Origin: Margaritispora aquatica
Lineage: Eukaryota; Ascomycota; Leotiomycetes; Helotiales; Discinellaceae
Assembly: GCA_007644065.1 (NCBI GenBank)
Contig: VJWN01000017.1
Coordinates: 620,001-684,000 of the forward strand
DNA length: 64,000 nt
Reading direction: 5' to 3'
Below the pieces are notes generated by a model, which saw nothing but the letters and a program-made list of their open reading frames with translations, did not search any database and was not told where the DNA came from. The position numbers and the translations under genes were made by a program. Every line of letters begins with the position of its first letter. The stretch's first letter is position 1. Positions 13,501 to 25,345 of the stretch are shown in pieces.

Positions 13501-13896
13501 TACCATCGGGTAGAGCACAGGGGGTAAGCGAAGAGGTGCCAAGGAGGGTCACGAGGATAAACTCATATAACCCCCCATGACTCCTCTTCGAGAATAAGTA
13601 TACTTAGAGACCAGCAATCAACTATCGTATGATGCCAGCTTTATGTTATATATAAAGCTATATTCGGGTTCAAGAAATACGAGCTGCCTAAATCAAAGTA
13701 TACTTTAAAGAAGTCTTAGCGTATCAGCCAAGGAACTGTGCCTCTCACAAGACATGGAAGCCTGTCAATAGCTCGGGCATGTATTTAGGATAAAGTACCT
13801 CAACTTCTGCTTCCCTATTCTCGGACTTCTCAAACACATCTCTTACTTTTCACTCTGTTCGTAGCATCTAATTGATACAAAGGTATCCTACTCATC
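10528..13896. other. Gene-free 3.4 kb spacer with strong strand asymmetry
   Basis: No convincing coding sequence. From about 11400 to 12900 the + strand is rich in T and G, while the - strand reads CA-rich and low-complexity, which explains the spurious minus-strand frames there. A short tandem of TCGTGATT-like units lies at 12222-12264, and AGCTAGCTAGCT at about 12087-12098. An inverted repeat (AGCTTTAT / ATAAAGCT) lies at 13637-13659. The last part should hold the promoter of the gene at 13897. Confidence 0.5.
13637..13659. repeat. Perfect 8-bp inverted repeat with 7-nt loop overlapping a TATA-like element
   Basis: AGCTTTAT at 13637-13644 and ATAAAGCT at 13652-13659 are exact reverse complements. 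The right arm includes TATATAAAG, which could serve as a TATA element about 245 bp before the start codon at 13897. Confidence 0.35.
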
Positions 13897-15528
13897 ATGG
13901 ACGACCTTAACCTCAAACCGGCCCAAAAAGCTCAGCTGCAAGAAGTAGCCGACGGCTTACTAGAAGTCTATCAAACTCTGGTACGCATGCGCTACCTAGA
14001 GACGTCTTGGATCCAGCTCGGCCCCCACGATCTCACCTCACTCCTCCTGCTCTACAATTCTCTCAACCTCGCCCCCTCAATAATCTATCTCTACAGCATC
14101 CTACCGTACGTGGTGCCTCCCCCGGGAATCGAGGTAGATTTCTTCCAAGGCAGCGAGTTTGCAGACTTTAGGATCGCGGAGGTTGTTGAGCAGGGCAGAA
14201 ACCCGTTGTATGATAGTGAGGAGGATGAGGAGGGGGGCATGAAGCCGTATATGACCCCGCTGGTGCTGATGGGGAATCATCAGACGGTGGTCATTTATGA
14301 TGCGAAGGAGCATGTCATTGGGATGTTGGATCAGGAGAGTGGGGGCAGCACGGACCGGGATCTACATGAGGGGTGGACTATTGTTGTTGAGGGTGAGGAG
14401 GGCGGCGATGGGAATATGGAGGAGCAGGAGCAAGATGGGAGCGAGACTTCGGAGGGGACTATGGATTTTGAGAAGGAGGAGGATAGTGAGAAAGACGAGA
14501 ATGAGGACCAAGAAATGACCGAGAACGAGGATGAGGACGATGAGGACGACGAAGACGACGAGGATGAAGACAGCGATGGCGTCCAGAACCACTACGACGA
14601 GATGGATTCCCGCCCCGCACCAAATGTCCTTCGCTCCATGGTGAAATGGTACGAGACGCTGAAGGAAACGCCTGGCGGCGGTGAGAATACCGGCCAAGAA
14701 TGGTACAGCGAGCTCTGCTCACCACTGTACCTTAAACACGGCTGGCCCGGCCCAGAATTCAACGGCGATGGCTTCCTTGTGGACCAAGCTCGCGCCAAAG
14801 CCGTATCGGAAGCGAAATACGATTCTGAGGAGCCCATGAGACAAGTGTCGAAGTATGAAGGCTGGATGACCAGGGATTGGCGTATGAAAGAGCTGAAAGA
14901 TGCGGTGGCGAAGGCTGAGGAAGGGAAAGATGACGAAGTCATTTGGTGTAAACGATGGGAGCTCCAGGTTGCTGAGTTGGGGGATAAACGGAATGGGCGG
15001 AAGGCGAAGGAGATGGCTATTGAGAGTGCAAAGTCGTGTCCAGGCGGGGTGAGTCAAAAGCATGACGAGCTGATACTGTGGGAGGAGAAACGCCTACGAA
15101 TGGAAGTCCAGCGGAAGAAGGATGCGGTGGAGACGAGTCAAAATAAAATCCGCGAGATCGCATCCGGCAAACGAGAAGCCATCCCACGTATTGAAGACAC
15201 GCTGCAACATGAGAAGCAGTGTTTGGATATCTGTGAGAAAGCACATGCGGCTTCCATGCTGGATGTGAAGCGCTTGTGTCCTGGGAGGGAGGTTTTTGTG
15301 ATTTCCACGCATGAAGAGTATCTAGTGAGCAGAGTGGCAGAGTTGAATAACTATGCTGCGGATGCGCGTATTGAGATTGAGGCTATAAGGGAGTGGATTG
15401 GTGGACTTCCGGAGGGCATTGAGATGGCGAGGAAGTTGGCGATGCAGGCTATTGCTGATCAGGAAGGACAGGTTAAGTATTCATTGGACACGGTTCAGGC
15501 GATTACCAAGAGTTTGGAGAAAGCATGA
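13897..15528 (+). CDS. Hypothetical acidic coiled-coil protein
   Basis: Intronless frame of 543 residues starting at ATG after a pyrimidine-rich leader. I do not recognise a named domain. The first ~150 residues look globular (a tract around residues 30-70 rich in Leu/Tyr, then VDFFQGSEFADFR and PLVLMGNHQTVVIYD). Their layout is loosely like SMI1/KNR4 (SUKH)-type proteins, a weak impression only. Residues ~165-230 form a very acidic, almost pure Asp/Glu linker. The C-terminal half from about residue 330 is charged, helical and likely coiled coil, with regularly spaced Lys/Glu and several Trp. No signal peptide or membrane segment, so probably cytosolic or nuclear. Codon use looks normal and the frame is long, so it is very likely a real gene. 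Confidence 0.85.
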   Translation: MDDLNLKPAQKAQLQEVADGLLEVYQTLVRMRYLETSWIQLGPHDLTSLLLLYNSLNLAPSIIYLYSILPYVVPPPGIEVDFFQGSEFADFRIAEVVEQGRNPLYDSEEDEEGGMKPYMTPLVLMGNHQTVVIYDAKEHVIGMLDQESGGSTDRDLHEGWTIVVEGEEGGDGNMEEQEQDGSETSEGTMDFEKEEDSEKDENEDQEMTENEDEDDEDDEDDEDEDSDGVQNHYDEMDSRPAPNVLRSMVKWYETLKETPGGGENTGQEWYSELCSPLYLKHGWPGPEFNGDGFLVDQARAKAVSEAKYDSEEPMRQVSKYEGWMTRDWRMKELKDAVAKAEEGKDDEVIWCKRWELQVAELGDKRNGRKAKEMAIESAKSCPGGVSQKHDELILWEEKRLRMEVQRKKDAVETSQNKIREIASGKREAIPRIEDTLQHEKQCLDICEKAHAASMLDVKRLCPGREVFVISTHEEYLVSRVAELNNYAADARIEIEAIREWIGGLPEGIEMARKLAMQAIADQEGQVKYSLDTVQAITKSLEKA

Positions 15529-15974
15529 GGTTGAGGTTGAGATGCAATGGGGAATGTATCGAAAGATAGTAGTAGATAAGTTAGTCTTTCAAAGTCTAAA
15601 GATCGAAATTTACAGATTCTGAGCAGCAAATGTGATCAAGGTAGGTGGCACTACACTAGTATATCGAAAAACCTCGAGCTCGACAGCTCTTTAGCATCAG
15701 AACATAAAGTTGTAACCCCCCCATCTAATTGTAATATCACTACAGTTAGTTGAATATGTACATGAAGGTAAAATTGAGACAAAAACACCATTTACAAATC
15801 ATCAAAATCCGCCCCGCTCGCTTAAACTCCCCAGACCAGTTTAAAGTGTACACATTGGCACATTGAAAAATACAACGGACAAACAGGTCACTCCACAGAC
15901 CCAGAACCACTCTGACATCATAGGTGAGTGAATATTCATCACGACCTAAACATAATGCTTTACACTCATGCCTC
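15529..15974. other. Convergent 3' intergenic region
   Basis: This 446 bp spacer separates the 3' ends of the plus-strand acidic-protein gene and the minus-strand Nramp gene. It is AT-rich and should hold both poly(A) sites. No gene seen. Confidence 0.5.
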
Positions 15975-17984
15975 TCACTCCCCACCACCGATTCCCAGCG
16001 CCAAAAACGTCAAAGTAGCAATATTGAAACAAGCTACGATCCCCCAGACACACCAAGCTCCAATCGTAGTAGCCCAGTTGTTTGCGAGACATACGGTTCT
16101 CTCGTCCTGTCCCTCCATGCTCTCAGTTTCCACCTCTTTGCCAACCATGATCCCGTCCACCACTCCGATCGGCACATCCGCATCATTCAAATTAACCCTC
16201 ATATACCGCTTGCTACTCGTATACCAAATCAGCGGAAACGTGACAAAGATCAACGCCACCGACAACACCACATTACATCCATTCAGCGCGGCAGCCAAGC
16301 CCGTCTCGCCCAGACTCGCGGCAATAACAACCGCAGGTATAATGGACATAGAGCGTGTGATCAGACGTCTCAGGAACGGACGCATGCGCCAGTCCAGAGC
16401 GCCCTCGCAAACCAGCTGTCCGGCCATAGTACACACGATGCCGGCACTGATGCCTGAGAAGAGCAGCGCGAGCGCGAAGATGGTGCCGCTTGCTTGGCCG
16501 ATAGTGGAGACGAAGAGCTGGTACACTCCTGGGAGGTTGGCTTCGGAGGCGTCAGCAGAGAGGGAGGAGCCGGAAACGATGAGGATCGAAGCGTTGATAA
16601 AAAGTGTGAAGATGAAGAGGGAGATGCAGATCTCAGCAATGGAGTAGGACATGCATGACTTTATGGCGGAGAGGGTTGGTCGGTAGAGAGTTATGGCGTG
16701 TTTGGACTTTGAAGGTACAGCGAGGTGGACGATACCGAGACTTCTATCTTGGGTTTTTGTTAGCTAGGAATGAAAACAAATCTCTGCTAACTTGAGGTGG
16801 TAGGTTCTGATTCGGAGCTTGCTGGGGACTTGAAAGGGAAATAGAAGTGTAATTACCATAAGCTCGCATGCGTGATTGGACAAGTCCTGAGCCGAGAAAT
16901 AAACTGTGTGGCATCATGATCCCACCAAGAATTGCACAGGACTGGAAGAGACTAAAGATTGACATTAGCTAGATATTACGGAGGCTTCATGTCTAAATTG
17001 ACAAGCAAGGCGAGTGAGAGAGGAGAGAAGTGACGCAGTGAAGCTGATACGGAGAGCACAAAACCGAGGTTGAAAAAGGTAACATCAGACAAAAGATAGC
17101 ATCTTACCCATCCCGCACGAAGATCTCTTTCGATGGTAGGAATCCCCTGAATACCTCTGTTGCAGGTGCAGAAACAAGCGAGAATTCAATACAGAAGCTC
17201 ACGAACATCCCAACAATAAAAACCGCGACGACTAGCTCGAAGAGTCTCAAGCGACGGAGAGTTCCATCTTCTCTGTAGAAAAGAAGGATAAAAAGTGTGT
17301 CTGCTATTGAGATGGCGCATCCGGCGACGAGTGGGATCTTTGGCACGATGATGTTGATTGCTATTGCTGTGCCAATAACCTAAGTTGTGTGTGAGCTATA
17401 CATGTGGGATATACTTAGTACGAAGAAATGCGTTAAAGGAGAGTGATGGATAACTAAACTCACCTGCCCGATGTCTGTACTAATGATAGCTGCTTCAGCA
17501 ATGACGTAGAGTGCTATGTTTAGCCATTTTGGCAGGTAGGCTCTGTTCATTTGAGCAAGGTTCAAGCCAGTCACACATCCTAATTTCGTGGTAAGGGCCT
17601 ATTAATCATAATATCAGCTCGGATTCCAACTCTAGATACTATAGCAGAACATACCTGCAAGTATATGGCCATACAAACACCAAGCAAGACAATACATAGC
17701 AGCTTGTATTTGAATAGTGCGCCAGCATCCAGTGCTGTTTGAAAGTTGTCCGGATCTACATATGCCACGCTGATGAGAGTGCCTGGTCCTGTGAACCTAG
17801 CGAACTTGATCAAGACCCCTCCACTTCGCTGCAAGCCCTTGGCACTGAAGAATGATTGGAAGGAGTGTAGGAGGCTCTGAAGTCGAGATCTTGGCACAGC
17901 TTCTGTGCTTGACCTGACATCAATTTGGAAATCAACCTTTTCTGAGCTTGAAGTGCCGCATGGGTGTCCTAAGGGATTCTTCAT
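15975..17984 (-). CDS. Nramp-family divalent metal transporter (Smf-like)
   Basis: Proton-coupled divalent metal (Mn2+/Fe2+) transporter by family. The start ATG at 17984 lies in a CACAATGAAG context, and about five exons are needed. The first exon carries FTGPGTLISVAYVDPDN, the TM1 metal-binding region (residues ~66-80). The next has LNLAQMNRAYLPKWLN and AEAAIISTDIGQ. Then come IPLVAGCAISIADTLFILLF and MMPHSLFLGSGLVQSR, the TM6 metal-binding MPH segment. The last exon encodes the remaining membrane helices, with an acidic insert near the C-terminus. The TM1 motif is DPDN (D77-N80) rather than the general DPGN; I believe other filamentous fungal paralogues share this. The protein ends directly after a hydrophobic segment (FLALGIGGGE). 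Confidence 0.9.
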
Positions 17985-19591
17985 TGTGACTGCTAACAGT
18001 GATGTTGGTGCTATCGCTCATTTGTCTCGAGCCAAATCTCAACCCCGACTTGATTTGGAGCTAGGACAACGATTCAGAGCAGCATTCTGAAGAATATCAG
18101 GATTTTGGGATTAGAACGACAATCAAAACGCATCCGCAATGGAACAGCCAAGCAAAATTGTGAAAACCCATTATTCATTCAACCCCTATTTTCGAACCCA
18201 TCAACCTTAGGAGAAAAAGTAAATATGATGATCTCAAAGCTCGTATGTTTTTGACCTGAACTAGCGGAAATCTAACAGCCTCAAGGGGATGCCTTGACGC
18301 TGCGACAAGGACCTGGACTAGCAGGTAGAGAAAGACATCTGGGCTGAAACATACCATCAATGAAATCTTGCTGCCGATCCCCCGAGACTTCATCTCGATA
18401 ATTCCAAGTCATGAGAACAACCCGCAGTTTTGAGAGGATTTTCTTTTGATGTGTTGAGCTCGGGAATCTGAAGGAAACAGTTTGTTACTTGGGCACTGTT
18501 AGGTCTTCAGTAGAGATGTCTTTCATGACGCGAGACAATAGAAATATTGGTTGCAACTGACTAAACAAGAGATAGTGAATCAAATCTAATGTGCTTTAAA
18601 TGTTATACCAGTCATAATATTGAGGGAAAAAACACTTGCTCTTAAGCAGACTGAGATAATAAATATCCATGATCATGATGGTTGATTTCGTAAGTCTGTG
18701 TAGCTGGATTGCCGCCAAGCTAACACACTAACTAAATAGGGTCTAGCGAACATAATAACAAATATATCTGGCCCAGTTTTGAGCATTTGATGCCTTAACC
18801 TAGAAGAAAAAGCACAACTCAAATCCCGTTTCGCTCTAACTCCACCAAGCGTGACAGGTCAGGTTGCAATAATTGAGTTGGAGAGATAGATAAAATCAGA
18901 CGTGTTGCATTCGATAATGCGTTGGGTTTTGACCCTACTACCTCTTCGTCGTGAAGTGTTAGAGAATGTGTGAAATACATAGGAAAAGCATGATGAATGT
19001 CACATGACCGTTACAGCTCCCACTTTACCTACCTGCCTACCTATATACCTGATGTATCTAAGGTAGGTCTGATCGTAGATCCAATCTAAATATCAGAACC
19101 AAAACCTGTTACTGTATGACCCAGAGATACGAGTTACTCAAGTCATATCACGAGGTCATAAGGCTCAGGATCGCCCTCGAGTCTTCTGAAGTTCCAAACC
19201 ATAGAAAAAGGACCTCAAACTCCCTTATCAAGCTCCACAAAGACAATCCAAGTTTACATCTCCTGGTCTCCGCGCTGCTTTCCGCTCGCCAATGCTTGGT
19301 GATATACTTGGAATTTCTTGTGTCTAACGTAAGTTCGACACGTAGTTGTCGTGGCTGGTGGCTTTCTGTGCTTCGAATTGGCGTTGGAATTTTTGTGTGC
19401 AGCTGCATGTGTGAAAGTGGCTGCCTTATTGTGGTGAATTTAATGTATGTCTGCTCTAGGTAGCATATGAGGTAATATGAAAGAGACATCTGACAGCATG
19501 AGACTCGTAGATTTGCATATTTGACTTGTATTGTTTGGGAAGGCAAAGATCTGTATCTACATGCCTCCGAGCTCCAAGGAATACCTTAACC
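17985..19591. other. Intergenic region between Nramp and MFS genes
   Basis: This 1.6 kb spacer lies between the Nramp start and the 3' end of the MFS gene. A CTAC/CCTA-type microsatellite lies at about 19028-19050. A frame at 19116-19463 has no recognisable motif. No gene supported. Confidence 0.45.
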
Positions 19592-21286
19592 TCAAGCGCG
19601 ACTTCTTGCACCCTTTTCATTATCATTATCGACCTCTTCGGGTTTTCCTATGAGTTCAATGCCCTCACCACCCTTCCTCTCCGTAGGCCTTTCGCCCTCC
19701 TTCAATGTCCAACTCCACGCTAAACCTCCCACCGAAATAAGGAGCAAATAACCCCACCATACAGTTCCTACAATACCTGAATCTAGACCCCATCCAAAGA
19801 TGACACCGCCAAGAGCTGGCCCTACAGTCCTGCTCAGACTGCTGAGCATATTGCCCACACCATGCACAGCTCCTAGTGCCAACGGTGTAGGTGCCGAGTT
19901 CGTAAGCAAGATAACACTACTAGGAATGCCGAAAGTTCGCGCTGTGACTTGTAAGAAAAGAATGAATGCTATGCTAAGCGACTGTAAGAACGGATAGTTA
20001 TGCGGAATGAGACATATGTAGGGAGCTAGGATATATGCGAATGGGAAGATAGCGAGAGCAACGCGATAGCTTCTGAGTGTTCCTAACCATGCTTGCAGGG
20101 TGGGATAGATGCAGAGCTGAATGAGAATGCCGAAGATGCCAAATGCAGACAGGAAAAGCCCGATGGTAGGCGAAGTCATGCCCAGGCCACCGCTAAATGC
20201 GAAAGCGGAGGAGGGGTGCGTCTCAGCTGGCGGGGTTGAGAGAAAGACAGGGAATATCTGCATGAAAGCCGAATTGTGCAATGGGAGCAGTGCAAACGAC
20301 ATGATTGTTACCAAGACATCGCGAGTCCATATCTCACGAGATGTCATTGGAAGCTTACGTCGAACAGGTGCAGGTGCAGGTGTGACCAAGGGAGGTTTTG
20401 GCGCCTCAGATCGAGCTTCCTCAAGTTCGCTATCATCTCCTTCCTCTCCAAATATGGCAGTATACCCCTCAGGCTTTTGCTTGCGTAGGAGTCGGGCTAA
20501 GCATCGTCGAATCGTTTGTCCAATAATGAGACCCGTATCCATCCTGCCTTCGCTTCCTGGCATTGTTTCCTTTAAGCCGAAGATCGCGAGGCACAAACTG
20601 CACATCAGTGCACCCGCATTGAACAGCGTTGGTAATGCAAAAGGGTATGCTTTCATCCATGCAACGCCTTCAGGAGCACCAGAGAAATTCCAAATTCCAG
20701 TGGGTCCAAATAATGAGGGCAAGTTGACGATCGGATCGGCCAAGCAACCACCGAGAGCAAGCCCAATAACAACGCCTGAGTTAAAGACCAAAGGAAGTAG
20801 CAGAAATGCTCTACTCTGATATTTTCTCTCCTTCACAATCTCAGCAGTCATTGTCCGCATTACGCCAATGTTGCCATTTCCCAACCCCGCCAATATTCTC
20901 CAAAACATAACAGCTGGAATCGTTGTTGAGAATCCAAAGCCCACGTTGGAAGCAATAGACAGTACCAATCCAATCACAATGGTTGGTTTCCTGCCATATC
21001 GATCTGCGAAGCTGGCCCATGGAACTGATGTGAAAAATTGCGAAAGAGCGAATAGTGACACCAAGAGTCCGGCCTGCCGCGAGATCGAGGCTGGACTTGT
21101 GTCTTTTGTAGGTTGTAATGAGCGTATGAGGTAATATAAGTATGGAAGAAGGCAAGTATTTGAGAGAGGCTCCGAGAGACGGCAAATGGCGAGGATGAAC
21201 AGTTGAGATTTGTGAGGTAGAGACATCCAAGTCACTGGAGTTGGTTTGGCAGGTTCGCCCTTGGTGATCGACGTATTAGGTGCCAT
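19592..21286 (-). CDS. MFS transporter, ZIFL/YCR023C-like
   Basis: Single-exon gene for 564 residues. I chose the ATG at 21286 (MAPNTSITKG...) because the frame upstream has no sequence like the family, and this start directly precedes the conserved block SLPHKSQLFILAICRLSEP. The first transmembrane helices carry DRYGRKPTIVIGLVLS, the MFS loop 2-3 signature, then LAGLGNGNIGVMRTMTAE, where family members place a conserved Gly-rich helix. A central cytoplasmic loop (residues ~285-345) is rich in Glu, Ala and Pro. Six more membrane helices follow. The C-terminus is basic and acidic mixed. Yeast YCR023C and plant zinc-induced-facilitator-like proteins have this arrangement; the substrate cannot be inferred. 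Confidence 0.88.
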   Translation of the reverse strand: MAPNTSITKGEPAKPTPVTWMSLPHKSQLFILAICRLSEPLSNTCLLPYLYYLIRSLQPTKDTSPASISRQAGLLVSLFALSQFFTSVPWASFADRYGRKPTIVIGLVLSIASNVGFGFSTTIPAVMFWRILAGLGNGNIGVMRTMTAEIVKERKYQSRAFLLLPLVFNSGVVIGLALGGCLADPIVNLPSLFGPTGIWNFSGAPEGVAWMKAYPFALPTLFNAGALMCSLCLAIFGLKETMPGSEGRMDTGLIIGQTIRRCLARLLRKQKPEGYTAIFGEEGDDSELEEARSEAPKPPLVTPAPAPVRRKLPMTSREIWTRDVLVTIMSFALLPLHNSAFMQIFPVFLSTPPAETHPSSAFAFSGGLGMTSPTIGLFLSAFGIFGILIQLCIYPTLQAWLGTLRSYRVALAIFPFAYILAPYICLIPHNYPFLQSLSIAFILFLQVTARTFGIPSSVILLTNSAPTPLALGAVHGVGNMLSSLSRTVGPALGGVIFGWGLDSGIVGTVWWGYLLLISVGGLAWSWTLKEGERPTERKGGEGIELIGKPEEVDNDNEKGARSRA

Positions 21287-22982
21287 ATCTTGACTGCAAA
21301 CAAAGCCTTCGCCTCCAAATAATCCTCGATGGAAGTGACAGTATGTCCAGTGTAAGAAAGCACGCTTGAATAAAAGAATAGAGAAAAGAATTGTTTGGCC
21401 TTGTCCAGTTCCCAAGCCTCGACAACGAAAATGAAGGTAATGACAGAAGAACCTGTCCAAGAGAGAGGACGTCCAAATTACTCGATCTCGATGCCAGACA
21501 TCAAAGTAAAGTAAAGCCAACAAACAGCCCCCTTTATGGTCTCCGTCTTGGCCTCCTCGCTAGTTCAGGAGGCGTATTTGGTCCTTAAGTGTGCATAAGG
21601 AGTTGGTGACTATTAAAAGCATAGGGAACCACTTTCGACGCAGCTAGATCTATCTGTGCGGGCCAACACAATCAAATCGGGAACTTCATAATCAGATCCC
21701 AGAAGAGAGACTTCTCTTCTTTTATCATTTCGAGCTGATGTTCCACAAAGATATTATTTGCAAGTTACACAGGGGCAGAACTTGCCGATAAGTTTAAAAA
21801 TACCTCCCGCTCTCGGCTAGCTGAGTATGTGGATCAATATATCCCAATTTGGTTTAGAATAAGATGATCATCCCCATTATGGATCAATGTGCATTTTGAA
21901 TGGGCAACCGTATCGTCACAGCTGGAGAACTTCAATAAAATACGCCACTTTGTACTCTTTAAGGTCTCACCACGCGCGAAAAACCTGAGATGGCGGCATC
22001 AATTTGACAATGATCAGGCATACAATTTTGCTCACCGGAAGATGCCTCGAAAAAGAAAGGTAACAGAGTGTGGACACTGATCTTTCATCGAAGACGGGTT
22101 CAGTTATCCGCTCCAGTGACAGATCCAGCCAGGACAAGAACATTTTCAACGTGAAGGATTAAGGTTTTTTTGTTTTTGTTTTTGTTTTTGTTTTTGTTTT
22201 TTTGCAATCGTCTCTCGGCATCATATCTCGACATGGTATGCTCGCTCATAGTCAACTATCTTAGACTCAGAAGAAGCTAATGTCTAAGTGCAAACAGGGA
22301 CATAAGCTTCAATTTAAATTGTTATCAGATCGTTTTGTGGGCCCCCAACGTCTTGATGCATGCAAACATACGTTGATATTAAGTCGACAGAATGAGAGAG
22401 TTTAAACAACCCCACCAACTTCGCCAACCATTGGTCTCAGCAGCAGAGCCTTACGCCACAACCGAGGACATTCTCCTCCGAGGGATTAATCATTGGTGCC
22501 GAGAGTCGACGTGACATCAAATGCAAAGTTCTAGACTCATTGAACGAACGGCCAAGTGCTTCCAAGCGGTTATGTACCACATTGGGCCCCGTCAACTTTC
22601 CAAACCATCACTGCATATGCTCCAAATTATTGTTGCAAACTGCCATGTCGACCAATCTGAACAGGCGCAACTTGCCGGTAGTGGGTTTGGCCCATGTCCT
22701 TGGGTGAAAACTTCTCTTCTGATTGGTTTGAATGGGCCTGGCTCAGAACTTGTGTGTGTGGAGTGACGATAACGAAGAAAGCGGTCAACTGCACCAAAAA
22801 GCAAATGTGGTCTGGCAGAATAGTATATGCACCAGTGACTGAGTATATCACTTCCCATGATATCCGTCTTGTGTTGGACGAAAATAACCTCTACAACTCG
22901 TCCTGATCTTGTTGGACTTTGGATATCTGAATTTCGCAGCATTGAAATTACCAAAGTATAGATCCTTGTGCATCTTGCAGCT
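21287..22982. other. Divergent promoter region between two MFS genes
   Basis: This 1.7 kb spacer holds the promoters of the minus-strand ZIFL-type MFS gene and the plus-strand sugar MFS gene. It contains a (GTTTTT)n tract at about 22164-22203. No coding frame is convincing. Confidence 0.5.
22164..22203 (+). repeat. (GTTTTT)n hexanucleotide microsatellite
   Basis: About six near-perfect units of GTTTTT in the divergent spacer between two transporter genes. Confidence 0.9.
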
Positions 22983-24860
22983 ATGGGTTCTGCCTTCGGT
23001 AAAGCAAACCGGAGATTGATTGGTATATGTGTATTTTTTGCCTTGGGATCATTTCTTTGGGGGTGAGTTGCCTACTATTTCCCAATGATATGTGACAATA
23101 TTAACAATTCCTAGTTATGACATTGGTGTTCTTGCCTCAATATATGTTAACAGCGGCTGGATCAAAGCACTTAATAAGCCATCAGTTCAAAAGAAGGGAT
23201 TGATTACATCTATCTACTACCTAGGAACGTGGACCGGTTATGTCTTTATCTCTGGAAGAGTTAGTGATCGCATTGGTAGAAGATATGCTGCTCTCTGTGG
23301 AGCTTGCGTTACATGCATTGGGGCTTCAGTAATGACTGGTGCACATGGCAAGCATGGTCTTGCCATGATGGTCATTGCAAGAGTTATTTCTGGTTTCGGA
23401 AATTCACTTATTTCGACATCAGTCCCTATGTATCAAAGGTTTCTGCCCCAACTAATTTTGAGCAAAACTCAGCTGACGAGACAGTGAAATCGCGCCAGCG
23501 AAAAGGCGGGGTGGACTTGTTGTTATGAACCACATCGGCATGATCGGTGGCCTGGCGACTGCTTTCTGGTAATTATCACTAAAATCATCTGTTCATGGCA
23601 ATACTGATGTTGAAATAGGGTCGGATACGCGGTTTCGCATTGGACTACCAAAGTAGGAATCTACAATGGGTGGAGAATGAGCGTTGCGCTCCAATTCATC
23701 CCAGCCCTTATTTTTGTCGTTGGTCTGCCGTTTGTTCCAGAAACGTTTGTTAACTCTCTTGGTTCACTTGAACGAAAACTGATCTTAAACTAGTCCTCGT
23801 TGGTTACTCGAGAAAGGCCGTACTGCTGAAGCTCAAAAATCACTTCAATATTTCCGAGGTGAAGACGACAACCCAGAGGCTGTTGCAGCAGAACTTGCCG
23901 AGATCAAGGAGAATATCGATGCTCATAACTCGGTAGCCCAATCATCATGGTACTCTTTGGTTACTGACAAGGGAATGTTCCAAAGACTCTGGAGGGCTGC
24001 TGTCCTGCAATTCATGGCTCAGACCTGTGGAGCGACTGCAATCAAATACTACCTGCCCACAGTATTCACGATGCTTGGTCTATCAAAAGACTTAAGTTTG
24101 ATGGCTGGTGGCATTGAGAGCACGCTCAAAATCGGATGCACGATCATCGAAATGTTGATCATTGATAGAGTTGGAAGAAGAGGAACTCTCCTCATTGGCT
24201 CCGCCCTTATGTCTCTTTCCATGTTGGTAAGTCATTAGGGCGAAATCTTTTTAGTTCTGTGATGTATTGACACTCTTCTAGATGAATGGTGCATTACCAT
24301 TAGCTTACCCCGGTAATCTAAATCGTGCATCTGATTACGCATGTGTCGTGTTCATCTTCTTCTTCTCGTTCGGTTACTCAATCGGCTTTGGGCCCAACGC
24401 ATGGGTTTACGGCGCTGAGGTAAAGTCCTTCAATCTGAATACAGTTTCCTATACTGACTCTACATTCTCAAGATTTTCCCAACACACGCACGTGCTAAAG
24501 CCCTCAACGTTTGTGCAAGTGCTGGTTCCATTGGTTCAATCGTCATCAATGTCTTTTTCCCAGTTGCGATTCAGAACATCGGACCCAAGACCTACTTCAT
24601 TTTCTTCTCGATTAATTTCACGTCCTTGATTGTAAGCAACCAGCCCTCCTTGGCAGCATGTAAATCTAACAAGAGCCCAGATAATCGCTATCTTCTATCC
24701 CGAGACAAAGGGCAAGACTCTCGAAGAGCTAGACAGGTTGTTTGACAAGTCACTCTCGGACTCTGAGTCTGGAAGCCCGATCCGAGCCCCAACGAAGATG
24801 CAAGATGAGGCAGGGCTTGACGCCGAGCAACAGACTGTGTTAGCGTCGGGTAAGAACTGA
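22983..24860 (+). CDS. MFS sugar transporter (hexose/lactose permease-like)
   Basis: Sugar:proton symporter family. The start ATG at 22983 opens a short first exon (MGSAFGKANRRLIG...), spliced to YDIGVLASIYVN. At least seven exons follow. Family markers: GRVSDRIGRRYA in loop 2-3; the TM5-6 exon ends MYQ and is joined across 23440-23486 to SEIAPAKRRGGLVVM; PETxPRWLLEKGR after TM6; IDRVGRRGTLLIG in loop 8-9; and FYPETKGKTLEELDRLFD at the end of TM12. The C-terminal tail is ~45 residues, charged, ending LASGKN. Introns are 50-80 bp. Family call certain; the sugar is unknown. Confidence 0.9.
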
Positions 24861-25345
24861 GGTGCAGACCCAAGTTTGCACGTACAGCATATGTCAAAAC
24901 CTAGTACAAAATGGCCTTAGATAAGGAATAATCGGTATTGTTAATGAGGTGATGTAGAAGGAAATATTATACCCATTTTTGGTTTTGGAACGTGGTCTGG
25001 AAAAAGGACCTGATGCCCTTCTCATTATTATTAACAAGAATTACATTTTATGGGCAGACTACAAACAGTGTTCTGGCATTTGATACTGAACACAAACTTG
25101 ACGCTCGGAAATCGCCTATTTATTCATCCTCCATACCCAATCAAGGTGATCTCAGGACAAAGGCACTGGAGGCATGAAATGATACCCGAATCGAAGAGCA
25201 GTTATCATGGTAAGAGTAAGTGTTTAGTCAATATAATTTCAATAGCTATGCAAACGAGGTATCCACGATTCCATTTACCAGCTCCAACTATCCAAAGCAC
25301 AACGCATGCACAATTCCCTTCCAGCTCGTTCTTCTAATTCCAATC
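24861..25345. other. Convergent 3' intergenic region
   Basis: This 485 bp AT-rich spacer lies between the 3' ends of the sugar MFS gene and the RING gene. Nothing else seen. Confidence 0.45.

Noticed and set aside
15928..16647. 239-residue plus-strand frame over the Nramp C-terminal exon
   Set aside because: Antisense shadow; the minus-strand reading has Nramp helices and a matching intron structure.
20121..20819. 232-residue plus-strand frame inside the ZIFL-type MFS gene
   Set aside because: Antisense to a clear membrane transporter; its composition simply mirrors that gene.
21287..21523. 79-residue N-terminal extension of the MFS protein
   Set aside because: No sequence typical of the family; the ATG at 21286 directly precedes the conserved start.
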